In this document: piece after piece, positions 37,801-49,800 of the stretch
Layout: every line of letters starts with the position of its first letter
Numbering within the stretch: the stretch's first letter is position 1
From: Azorinus chamasolen
Taxonomy: Eukaryota > Mollusca > Bivalvia > Cardiida > Solecurtidae
Assembly (NCBI GenBank): GCA_963576725.1
Contig: OY755251.1
Coordinates: 36,297,302-36,361,301, forward strand
Reading direction: 5' to 3'
Length of the DNA stretch: 64,000 nt
Program-made: the position numbers and the translations under genes
Notes under the pieces: generated by a model
The model's database searches: none
The model's input: the letters and a program-made list of their open reading frames with translations, nothing else
Told to the model about the DNA's origin: nothing

Positions 37801-40800
37801 ACATAAACACGTGAGAATATTAACAAAGACGACGTTTGTTTGATTGGTGGGTTTTCTGAGTATTTTGCATAAACGGATGTGGGTTTTAGATGTACCATAA
37901 TCACGTGACTATATACAAGTTTGTCATTGCTCAGTGGGCGGGGCTTATAAACTCAGCCTGTTTAAAAGTAGGGCAATCACTAAATCGGTTAGAGCTTATA
38001 AACCGCAGTCTTCGAAAATAAGACGGCCTAAAACGCTTCGCTTCGCTCGCGTTATCGGCCGTCTTATTTTCGAAGACAGCAGTTTATAAGCTCTAACCTA
38101 TACATAATAGCAGCATCGGTATTTAATTTGTTAAATTCATCCTTTGGGGGCATTGCAGTAATACTGTTGTGCCCCCACAGGCGTTATCTCAGTTTTCAAC
38201 ATTTGTCAGGATGCTGGACCTGAGGGACATCAACACACAATTATGCTAGATCAGGATCTAGCTTAAATAATAATTGTGGGCTCGCTCTGAGATCTTATTT
38301 CAGAGATTTAAGGCATGAAATAAAAGACAAAGTTTCAAATATCAGTCATATTAGTTTGTATTTGAATAATTCTTCAATAATCCTTAACTCTAATTAATAC
38401 AATTCTATAAAAACAACAATCTCATTAAAATACAGATCTAGATTCTACTGTGTCAATTGTATTTGTCATCTTTTCTATCCCAAACTATTGTTCTGACACC
38501 TTAACACATATTAAGAGCTGAAATTACTGTATTGAAGAGTTGACCGAATCTGGTAATATTTACCGGATCTGGTAAAATTACAATTTGACCGGATCTGGTA
38601 AAATATTAAAAATGACAATATTTATGATTTTACGCAACAGTTTTCATATGCAATTTAGTAAAAGGTGATATTTACTCATAAACACACATTTGGAAGCTGA
38701 ACTGACGGTATTAAAGTGTTTGACCGAATCTGGTGATATTTACCGGATCTGGTAAAATTACAATTTGACCGGATCTGGTAAAATATTCAAAATCACAATA
38801 AATAAGGTTTTATGTGACCTTTTGTATATGTAGCCTATTATAAACTAATATCTATTGAAAAGTATGTTCACCTGCAGTCTAGATTTGCTCTATAACAAAA
38901 TAGAGTGTTTTGGTAGTTTCACCGGATTGGGTAAAAGTACAAGAGTTTGACCGGATCCGGTAAAGGTGCTGATAACCGCTTTAAATGTAGAGTGAGTTTG
39001 TGATTCTGGATAAATTATGACTGGTTATATATTCCTATATCATTTTGGGTAAAAATACCCCAAGGTTCCTATTCATTGCGAACAGTTTTCAATTGACCGA
39101 ATCCGGTCGACCTTTCTCTAAGTGAGTCACTCGGAACACCTCGGCTATTTCTATCGAAATAATACCTCGGAGATAACACGGGGGGAAGAAGTAGTCCCGT
39201 CCAACATGGCGGACAGTGTAAACATCGTTAGCTATGTAACTGCACTTGATCCGACAATACATACAATACACAGGGGCAGGAGAAATATACAATCTGAAAC
39301 TGGTTAGTATAGGAAAAGATATTCTACAGAGCACAACGAAAGAAACAAACAAGTACGTGCTACATAGTAGTTCTTGTTTATTTACAGTCTGTAGCACAAA
39401 ACCAGACAACTCACCAAGTACTGATATACTGTACTTCATCAACAACATTAGGTTAGGCTCTGTGATGTGTCTTGATCTCAATTTCTCAACAGCTTGCGAA
39501 TAGCTAGAGTATGAAGAGTTTCTGTGTACTTTCCAGTCTTCATGTCTTCTAAGGTGACTGGCATACCATGGTTTCTTTTCTAATAAGTTATTTGCTGTTC
39601 TTTAATACTGCATACGGAATCCTGCATTCAAGCTGTCAAAAATGACAACACCCATTGCCTCCTCAACAGAAAAAAACTTTCTCTGAGGCATGACAGAAGA
39701 GACCGGTAAGGAATATGTCAACAATATCAAGTCCTTTGTATAAATGCCTCAAACTTCCTTTTGTTTCCTTTTCATCTCAAATGGAAACATCATTTGTTTC
39801 ACACACAAGTCAATTTCACTTTCGAAATCCACCATTTTGTTTGTTATGACAAGGAGCTATTTCTGCAAGCGATCACTTACACCTACAGTGGTAAATGGGT
39901 GTTTTTCTGAAGTATTCATACGCTACATACGAGCCTATATTCCGAACTCTGACGGAATACGGCGAGTAGTTACGATTGTAAGTGAGTAACAGACATACTG
40001 ACGCTCCGTCAGAATGGGCCGCCTTTTATACCCATCTTGACGTGACGTCATCAAAACAACAAGCAAAGTGCACGTAGCGTTGTCGAAAGAACATCAGCTT
40101 TTACATGGAAAATAGAGCGAGTTGAGACATTTCAAGTGAGTTATAGATTCTATGAGACTTATATAAACCATAACTATCGAATTCTCAACAACAAATAGCG
40201 AAATGACGCTAAAATATGACTTTGTAAAAACCGGAAGTCAAGATCGAAAATTACGGGAAAGTTTGCGTGGAGCGAACGATTCTACGTGACAGTTGCCGAA
40301 ATCTAGGTGGTACAGGATTCGATATCATTTAAAAGGTATATATATCGATACGATATGCAGTATGGAAAGCCGTAGCTGTCTTATATGGGCAGTTTTCGTA
40401 TTATCGAACCAACATGGTAATATATAGAATCATATTTTCAATATATGACTTCATTTTAGCAATATATGACACCAACTTACAATATATGTAACCAAACTAT
40501 GTATATATGAAACCACTATAGTAGTGTGTAGGTTCGAAATTACAATATATGAAACCAAACTACATATATATATAGAACGAGAACACTAATATATAGAACC
40601 AAAATGCAATATATAGATTCATAATGACATATATGGATCAGAAACTATGCTATATGGAACTAAAATGACAAAATAAAATATGAATTGGTTATGTGCTTAT
40701 ATGGAACCAATATAACAATGAATGACTTCACATTTAAATGTATGAACCCAAACAACATTCATATTTAACCACGTTAGCATTATATGGGTTCATACAGAAA

Positions 40801-43800
40801 TGAATATGCAGTATACGAAATATTTCCTATATCCTAGAAGATGGTAGCTTAGTTTCTATTTCTTAGCAGATGGTAGCTTAAAGCAGGCTGAAAATAAAGC
40901 AGAATGCCCCTAAAGGTACATTCTGCTTTACTTTCAACCTTAAGTGGTCACCTGTCTCCGTGACTCAAAACAGGCGTTTCTTATAACTCTTTATCAGGAA
41001 AAACATACTTAAATAAGTTAATCCTTTCACTTAGAGATTTCATGAACACATTTGAACCCTCAACATTGAAATGGACAATTCCAGTTTCTAATTAGTCAAG
41101 CTAGTCCATTTCAGATTCTTTGAATAGTACACTGCAAACTGACAAACATTGCATATACGGCTGATCAGAGGGTTCGTATATGTAAACATGGTGAGAAAAA
41201 TATGCAGCCAGACTGGGACTCGAACCCGGGACCCCTCGCTTACAGGGCGAGTGCTCTCCCGACTGAGCTACCAGACCGCTTACACAAATCTCTCACCATT
41301 TCATCATAAACTCAATCCGGCTACACAGACCACTTGTACACAAGCTACAATTTATCTTATTTAATCTCCTATAGGTTATTTACGTTTGGTGTAAAATGTC
41401 AACGGGTGTTCTTATAAAGAAACATACCCGCTAAGACCCAGGATCGAACCCGGGTCGCCAGGTTCGCAGTCATGCACTCTACCACGTCGCCATAAAACGC
41501 GCTTTGACAGCAAGCCGTACAAGTGATGATAAACCTACACAATATGACATACTCTCCCAGCAAGTTGAAATTCGTCCCGACTTTCTATGGGTATGAGGAC
41601 GACTGAAAATCGAATTCGGAGCACAAACAGGCGCAGTCAGATCTGGAATCGAACCCGGAACCTCTCGCTTACAGGGCGAGAGCTCTCCCGGTTGAACTAC
41701 CGGCACTCTGAGTACCTATATTGGCCAATGTAATGAAAGACGGATTGGGTAATATCATCTAATATGTGCGAACTTGAATTGCCCGACTGTCGAAATTACC
41801 CGGCTTTACTCTAGATCTAGTCTACATTGTCTGCATGGGACAAATATACTCTTCACATATAGATCTACACAGTTTGTAAATGGCATAGATCTATACACAA
41901 GTCACTAGACTGAAAGTAAAGCAGAATGCTCCTTTCGGAGCATTTTCTTCTGTATAGTCAGAGTCTGCTTGGCGCCTTTAAAATTGTTTAACGGTGCGTT
42001 AGTACATATATCCTAGGCAAAAGAGACCCACGTTCATTGAAAAAAAAAAGTGCGAAAATGCAACGGTTCATTTTCGCATTCTAATTTTCGGGGCTCCAAT
42101 GTATAAGCCGTAAATTATACAACGAAATCGGTTTAAAAAAGGCGAAATTACCAGTTAGTGCCAAATAAGATTTTCGCATTTTTTTCAACACATGTTCGAC
42201 TAAGGGCATCCAAAAAAAAAAGTACGAAAATGCAACATCGATTTTCGCATTCTAATTTCGAGGGTCAGCTGTAGGAAATCACATAGAATTGCGTTGGCGC
42301 TGGGGGTGCTCGGCACTAAAAAAAAGTGCGAAAATCGACATTGCATTTTCGTACTTTTTTTTCTCTGTTGAAAAAAGTCGAAAATCGAAGGTACTAACAG
42401 GATTCCGTAGTTTTCTTTACAGCAACCGTCAATTAAAAATCAGGCTAATGCCCACCACCCATAAATACGCCTCCCATAATTAGTCCTATCAGACGATATA
42501 ATGACGTTTTGCTTTCATATATTGACCGATTGGTTCCATACATAGACGAGTGGTTTCATACAAACATTTTATCGTTACATACATCGTACATATGGTCCCA
42601 TACACTGAAAGTTGGTTCAATATATTACCTTTTGGTTCAATATAAACACATTTTGCTTTCATATAAGCGTAAAATGAACATATATATTGGTAAAGTGGCT
42701 CCATATAAATATACTTTGGTTTCATATATTCAAAATCGGTAACATGCACTGTCCGTTTGGTTTTATATAAATACAGTACCATTTAATACCTTGCTGTTTC
42801 GGTTCAATATAACTGTATTTCCCTTCCATATATAGCAGTTTGGTTCAATATCAGTACATTTTCTAATCATATACTGTTAATATGAACCCATATAATGCTA
42901 ACGTGGTTAAATATGAATGTTGTTTGGTTTCATACATTTAAATGTGAAGTCATTCATTGTTATATTGGTACCATATAAGCACATAACCAATTCATATTTT
43001 ATCGGTATGAACCTATACATTGTCATTTTAGTTCCATATAGCATAGTTTCTGATCCATATATGTCATTATGAATCTATATATTGCATTTTGGTTCTATAT
43101 ATTAGTGTTCTCGTTCTATATATATGTAGTTTGGTTTCATATATTGTAATTTCGAACCTATACACTACTATAGTGGTTTCATATATACATAGATTGGTTA
43201 CATATATTGTAAGTTGGTGTCATATATTGCTAAAATGAAGTTATATATTGAAAATATGATTCTATATATTACCATGTTGGTTCGATAATACGAAAACTGC
43301 CCATATAAGACAGCTACGGCTTTCCATAATGCAGAATAATAAGTAGATTGTGACACGGCACAGCATTACCCCCGTCCCTCAGGAATTGGTCCCCAATTTG
43401 GCAAGATTCAAAAGCGAAAGTAGACATGTGATCGTTACCGGAAGTGAATTTTTAAACTGGGAAAAAGAGCATGGCCGTTGTCACAATTTACAATGTGAAC
43501 TGGTAATTTGCAATATATCATAGAACTGTTAAGATTTCATCTATCCTAGCATGACACACAGGTTAATGCATGTTCAGTCTTTCAATTTGCTTTGATTATG
43601 ATGACTGACAACAATTTAACGATGAGCACGGTGATAGAAAAATCACATTGATTGGCAAAACTTACTGCAGATAATTCAAATTTCGTCCTCTGTCTAAGTT
43701 TTGGAAACAAAATAATACATTAGCATTTAGTTTTACCTAAATGCAATTCTTAATATTACATCCAATCAAACTTATTTTGTTTTAACCATCTATCAGTTCA

Positions 43801-46800
43801 TAAGTTCTGATCCATTCTTCTTTCCATCATTAATTAGCCTACAATGCTAAAAAGATAAAGTCAGACAACTTATGTTAAACTTGTGCTCTGTACCTTAACA
43901 TGTTTTCAACAACTAATTTGTAAGAAACATCTCTTAAACAAAACAATAACAAGTTATTCAACTTGTCTTAGTCTTAACAATGCGATTTATCAAAATTCAT
44001 GAATTCAATAAAATATATACACATCAACACATATACTTGTTTGGCCTACAAACAACCTCTGTTTATCTTATTAATAAGAAAACAACATCTGTATATCTTA
44101 TTAAGAAGACACTGAAAAAGATTTTCTATCATCAATTTAACTCCATTGATATCCAAATCTTTTGAAAATTTAGTAGCTATAAGCTATATGGAGACAATGG
44201 TACTCCAAACCTCGGTATTATCTCTGTCACTAGGGCTTGTGCTACAGTTTCTGCTTCAATATTGGGTAAAGGTAAAGCTTCAACCCACTTTGTAAAATAG
44301 TCTACAACTACCATCAGATACTTATTTCCATTATCACTCTTTGGAAGTGGTCCTACTATATCTATAGCTATTCGCTCCCACCTGGCACCTACTTGATACT
44401 GTTTCATTGGAGCTTTCATCTTTTTCTTAGGAGATTTTTGAGCTGAACATTTACTACATTTTCTACACCATCTCTCTACATCACTCCTAAGCCTATACCA
44501 AAAGAATCTCTTCCTAATCTTGCTCAGAGTTTTCTAGGTCCTAGGTGACCACCTCCTACATTGTCATGAAGTTGTTGTAGAACAAAGTCTTTTAGGACTA
44601 CTGGTAATACTATTTGTAATTCTACACTATCTACACAGGCATTTTCCCATTTCCTGTATAAAACATCATTCTCTACCACAAGAGATTCCGACCTGTACCA
44701 ATAATACTTCACATCTGCACATAAATGTGAAACATCAGACCACTCTGGTCTGTGTCCTATGTCAAACCAACTTCTTACAATTCGAAGAACTGGGTCGTTC
44801 TTCTGCATTAGACCTAACTCTGTAAGGTCTAAATTCTCAATATCTATTGTACTGTCCAGGGTATGTGGTAAGTTGTTGTCCCTGTGCAAATCTACTGGTG
44901 TTTGAGAACAGTCTATAGATGTACTTGGTGTTTCAGTGTTATCTGTCATTGTCTGACCTGCGTAACAGTATTTTGAAGTTTCTAGTGAACTCTCATATGA
45001 AACAGAATTTATATCAAAGTTAGATTTGACCACAGTTAAACTCTGAATCTTAGGCTCTAAACTATTACTGTTAACACATGCAGTATCGAAACCTACTGAA
45101 ATAGTTTCTATATCATCTGTAGCCTCCTTCATATGTCTGGTTTTCTGATTATCAACTAAACTAGATTTGATCTAACCTCATTGAAATTCTGACCATTATC
45201 AATTTTCAATACAGATTTTCTGTCAGAGCTTATGGAACTGACCTCAGTGAATTTCTGCTTGGAAATTTTACCACAATCTAAAGTACTACATACAGATATT
45301 CTACTATTCCCTGACTCTACTGCTCTCTGATACAAGACATACAGTGAATATAGTAATGCTAATATAACAGGATATTTGAGTACAGTAATGAAACCGACCA
45401 ACATTATCAGCATGACTATTGCACTATCAGTATGTTTCTGTTTTCTTTTTCTTGTCTGATATTCAATTGAAATTGAATCTCTACTTAATTTGTCATCGTT
45501 TGGTTTGATAACCACCTTACTGTCTTTTTGCCTATCTGTTTTGTCATCATGTACTGAAACAGATGCAACATTCTCAACCTCAGAATTCATCTTTTCTGAG
45601 ACGAAGACTTTATCTCTGGGATAAGATGTCTGTTTATCAACATATCCGTTTTCATAACGAGTCTCTACTCGTTCACAATATGAACATTTTTTGTCATAAC
45701 ATGGTCTGCGACTCAAAGCGTCACAGTTTGAATGCAATCTGCCAGGTCTATGAACTATTTCAAAATCATAATTTGACAATATATTAATCCATCTACACAA
45801 CTGACCTTCAGCTATCTTGAAATTTGTTAACCACCTTAAGCTGGCGTGGCCTGTTTGAATTTTGAATTTTCTACCATACAGATAGTGATGAAAGTGCTGC
45901 ACAGACAACACTATAGCATTGAGTTCTTTTCTCGTCACACAATAGCCTCTCTCTGCCTTTGAAAAACACTTTGAAAAGTAAGCAATGACCTTTTCTTGAC
46001 CATTCTGTATCTGTGATAAAACACTATCACAAGCAACATCACTGGCATCAGTACTCAAAATAAAATCACCATCTTGAGTAGGGTATGCTAGAATTGGACT
46101 AGAAACTAATGCCTTTTTCAAAGCCTGAAAAGCCTTTTCACATTCGTCTGACCAGATGAACTAATCTGTGTCGTCTGTACAAGTACCCAGAAATATTTCT
46201 AATTTCTCTTCCCTTCAACCTTTTGTTCGTTTAAAACAACTTAATCTTCAGTCGGCATCATCTTCTCACATACCATCTCTTTCTATTAATAAATGTTTTT
46301 TCAATGGACCAAGAGTTGTACTTTCACCTTTAAAATCTGTTATCCAAATTGTTTCTTCTATTCATTCGTAAACGGTCCTTATGCAGGCGACACAGAGTGT
46401 ATCCAATTATCCAAAAGTGCTTTGCTAAGAGGTGCATATGTTCTTGTAATTCCACTATAAAATCTACAGTTAATGGTAGAACATTTAATGTCAAGATAAA
46501 CTCAGACGTTGATTGTACTACTACTAACGTTATTTATGTTTTAACTTGAAACGCGCCTAGTTGTGGTATACAGTACGTAGGACAAACAGGACGTGCTTTG
46601 AAAACTCGATTTCGTGAGCATGCATATCAGTGTCGAAATCGTAAACTAAACAATTTTTAATACCAACACTTTCGGAAATCTGGCCATTCTTTTAAAGATG
46701 TTTTAGTACAAATTGTTGAGCATATAACATATGATAAGGAGGCGACTAGCAGCTTTAAATCGAAAGCTAGATTTATATCTGAATTAAATTGGATCAAAAA

Positions 46801-49800
46801 ATTGATATCCGGTTCCGGTTAGTGGCGAGTGTCAGGGAGAAATGCTCTGGTAGGAAACTGCGTTTACATGTGTAGAAATTGAGAATTGGATTAATATTTT
46901 TGGATGTGGACTCTTAGTGAGGTACCGTTTTGATATCTGCAGATTTGGAAAATGGAAATTGTGTCTGCATAAAGAGATACTTGGTGGACTATACGTAAAC
47001 CATTGTCTTTTCTGTAAATATATGTAAGTGTGAGCTGTTTTTGCTAAGCGCAATTGTCGAAGTTAACACTAGCTGAACTGTTAACGGTACCCAAGGGTCA
47101 TACCCGATCTTTCCGGTAACCGCCTCAGGGCACAGACGGCGCTCAATTATCTTGGCGGTCGTGCTTGTATCCGCGGACATGCCGGGATATGCCGGAGAAT
47201 CTGCACGAAAGGATCCGAAATCTGTAGTGAACGACAAACTGCTACGGATGAAATCGGAGATGGGCGACTCTCTCTTTAACTGCGATGATGCTGACTCGTC
47301 CTTCCTGTCGGGAACTCAGGATTCGCAAATTCTTCCTGGGCAGCGGTTTTTTCAAGACCTGGACACGGACTTGAAGGGCTTGCTTAGGAACCTGTTCGTC
47401 AGAGAACTTCAGCAGTTGTGCAACTCTGACTGCAAAAGGTTGACACTGTACAGAGAGCATCTGCATTCAATCGCTTGCGGGATGCCCGATTATCCCAACC
47501 GGAAACTGTTGTGTAGGAAGAACTCGCAGAAAAGTAAAAAGGCAGAGAAATACGCACATGACTGTTATATAATACGCCAATTTATCCAAGGCAAGCGGTC
47601 GGGCGAAATTTACGATATTTTCTGCTCTGGTGGGGCTAACGACTCGGTAATTGAAATCCCGGATGATCTCCGATTAACGCAAGATAGTGGCAAGGATCAG
47701 AGGCTTGTCTCTCCCGATGGTTACGCAATGCTCACGCAGTTGAGTAAGGATGTTGCAGACATGAAAAGGAGATACTGATGATTCAAAGTGTGACATCGAA
47801 AATAGAGTCAATTGAGAGAACTCAGTCGCGTATCATGTCATCAGTGAATGGTTTGAGGGCTAACCAGCCAACGTGTGACGTTGAGGCAAAGCTGAACTCC
47901 ATCGAAATGAGTGTAAAGTCAGTTATTCCGGAATTAGACAACGTGCGCCGTACTACATTTGATATTTTGGAAGGATGTGGTACAAGAGGCAGACGGTCAG
48001 GAGAATCATTTCGTCATGACGGTGATATGCCCGAAAATCGGTGCTTAGGTTCACTAGACAAACGGTCAGAAGAGCCATTTCGTCATGACAGTGATATACC
48101 GAATAACCAGTGCTTGGTTACGGTATCGTTAGGGAAATCTGCTGGTGATCAGTCAAGTATATCGCAGGCGGTAGCTGGCGCCGCTATGGAGCACTGTATC
48201 CCCTCAGCAGGAAGTGGTGACGGGAAACCGGCTTCAGGCGGCACGCACGCAAATGGGAGTGCAAATTCCGGACATACTGGCAGCCGGTTTGAGAATGACG
48301 GCACAAGCAGTACCCGAAGCAGACCAGGCAATTTCAAAAGCTACGCTGAAGCTGCCATGTCACAGCAAGGCGGTCCGTCTGTGTGGAATGGCGGTCTTCA
48401 ACGCAGCAAGTCACCCTCTCCGGCGTCTCAGAGAATGTCATGTGATGTGAGCACCGACCCCGACGGGGACAGGGACGGGGACTTTGTTTCGGTCACCCAC
48501 AGGAGGCAGGCGGTTTATCATGTGAGCAATATAGACCCAGGCGTATCATATGACGACATTTATGGCTACCTAAACGACAGACATGTAAAATATAGGCAGA
48601 TAAGGATATTTTATCATAGTGTTAAATCAGCCTCTGCGAAAGTCGTGGTTCCAGCTAATCAGGCTGATGCGGTTGAACGGGAGGGGTTTTGGCCGCGTAA
48701 AATGGTAGTTCGGAAATGGAAGAGTAAGACAGAGTGGGTGAAAGAGATTAGCGAAAGGCGACCGGGGAATCAGGTAGACCATGTGAGCAATTTTAGGTCG
48801 TACGATGAGTCCGGTTATACCGGCGATATCCGAAACGGGTTTTAATAGACCGCACCGTCAGAACCGTCGAGGTTACGAGTACCGGCGCGAACGTTACAGG
48901 CCCCGCTATGGTGATAGAAATTCTCAGTACTCTCAGCACTTTGATTCGAGGCGCAAGGACCATGATGCTGACTGTAAGTCGGACGTTTGTCGCGAAAGTG
49001 GCAGGAACCTATCTGATCAGCCAAACGTTTGGGCGGACAGTAATGGGGATGATTGGGACAATACTGATATAGGGTTTTAGTTACTTATTATGAAAGTACG
49101 CGATCACTTTAAAATACCGCTGATTCCTCTTGAAATGGATACCTTGATAAAGCTAACGCTTTTATGTTGGAATGTGAGAGGCATAATGTCGTCTGCTTAC
49201 TCGCTGTCGAACTTATTAGACGACAAACGTGTTGATATTGCGCTGATAATGGAGCACAAGCTTTTTCCATGCTCGAGACAGTTTCTCAGCAGTATTCACT
49301 CGGAATTTGATTATGTTTCAGTCGAAAATTGCCCTGCAAATATATACCAAAGGTCAACCTGTGGTAAAGGCGGGGTGGCGATAATGTACCGTAAAGAGAC
49401 AGCCCCTTTTATCACTCCGGTTGACACTTTTGGGAACAAGAGGGTTGTAGGGGTCGAAATGCGCAATGTCACAAGCGTCCCTTTATTCATATGTGCTGCC
49501 TACATGCCGTCTGAAAATGATCTGGACTTGTATCGGGAAACCCTTAGCGAATTACAAGCATTCGTTAACTTTTATGGCAAGAATGGTCATGTAATTGTAG
49601 GGGGTGACTTTAACGGGAAGCTTCTTGAACGTGGAATCGCGGGCAACCGGAAATCGGAAGCACTGAAAGAGTTTGTTGAAGTGCTATCTCTTGTACCCAC
49701 ACATCTTATAGATGGGGCTAAAGGACCCGATTATACATTTATCCCATGCAAATCTAGACTTGACTATGTGTTTGCGAACATTGACTTAATGCCATACGTC

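Larger units (their letters stand above)
40361..43328. mobile_element. Long-inverted-repeat (foldback-type) element inside the 3' LTR
   Basis: Begins TATGGAAAGCCGTAGCTGTC and ends with its reverse complement. The inverted arms run about 440 bp (to about 40800 and from about 42880), themselves built of ATATATGGAACCAAA-type units. The 6-bp direct repeat ATGCAG flanks it (40355-40360, 43329-43334); the other LTR has ATGCAG once, proving the insertion. The middle holds a family F element, three tRNA-like modules and GCGAAAATG palindromes. No transposase frame. Confidence 0.85.
38165..43365 (-). repeat. 3' LTR of the Ty3/gypsy element, carrying a 2.97-kb insertion
   Basis: On the + strand starts TGTTGTGCCCCCACAGG and ends GACACGGCACAGCA, the same ends as 59873-61729. 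Flanking ATAC (38161-38164) matches ATAC after the other LTR (61730-61733). Over 38165-39520 I count about five substitutions against the 5' LTR. The inner insertion is 40361-43328. The segment 39510-39996 is absent from the other LTR. Confidence 0.92.

Noticed and set aside
41211..41710. Functional tRNA genes
   Set aside because: Pol III boxes are present but acceptor stems do not pair and position 33 of the anticodon loop is C. They also occur as repeats, so they are SINE-type bodies.
46168..46371. Separate small gene before the endonuclease
   Set aside because: It lies in another phase immediately before the Naiad endonuclease frame and is most likely the element's own 5' part or N-terminus after a frameshift.
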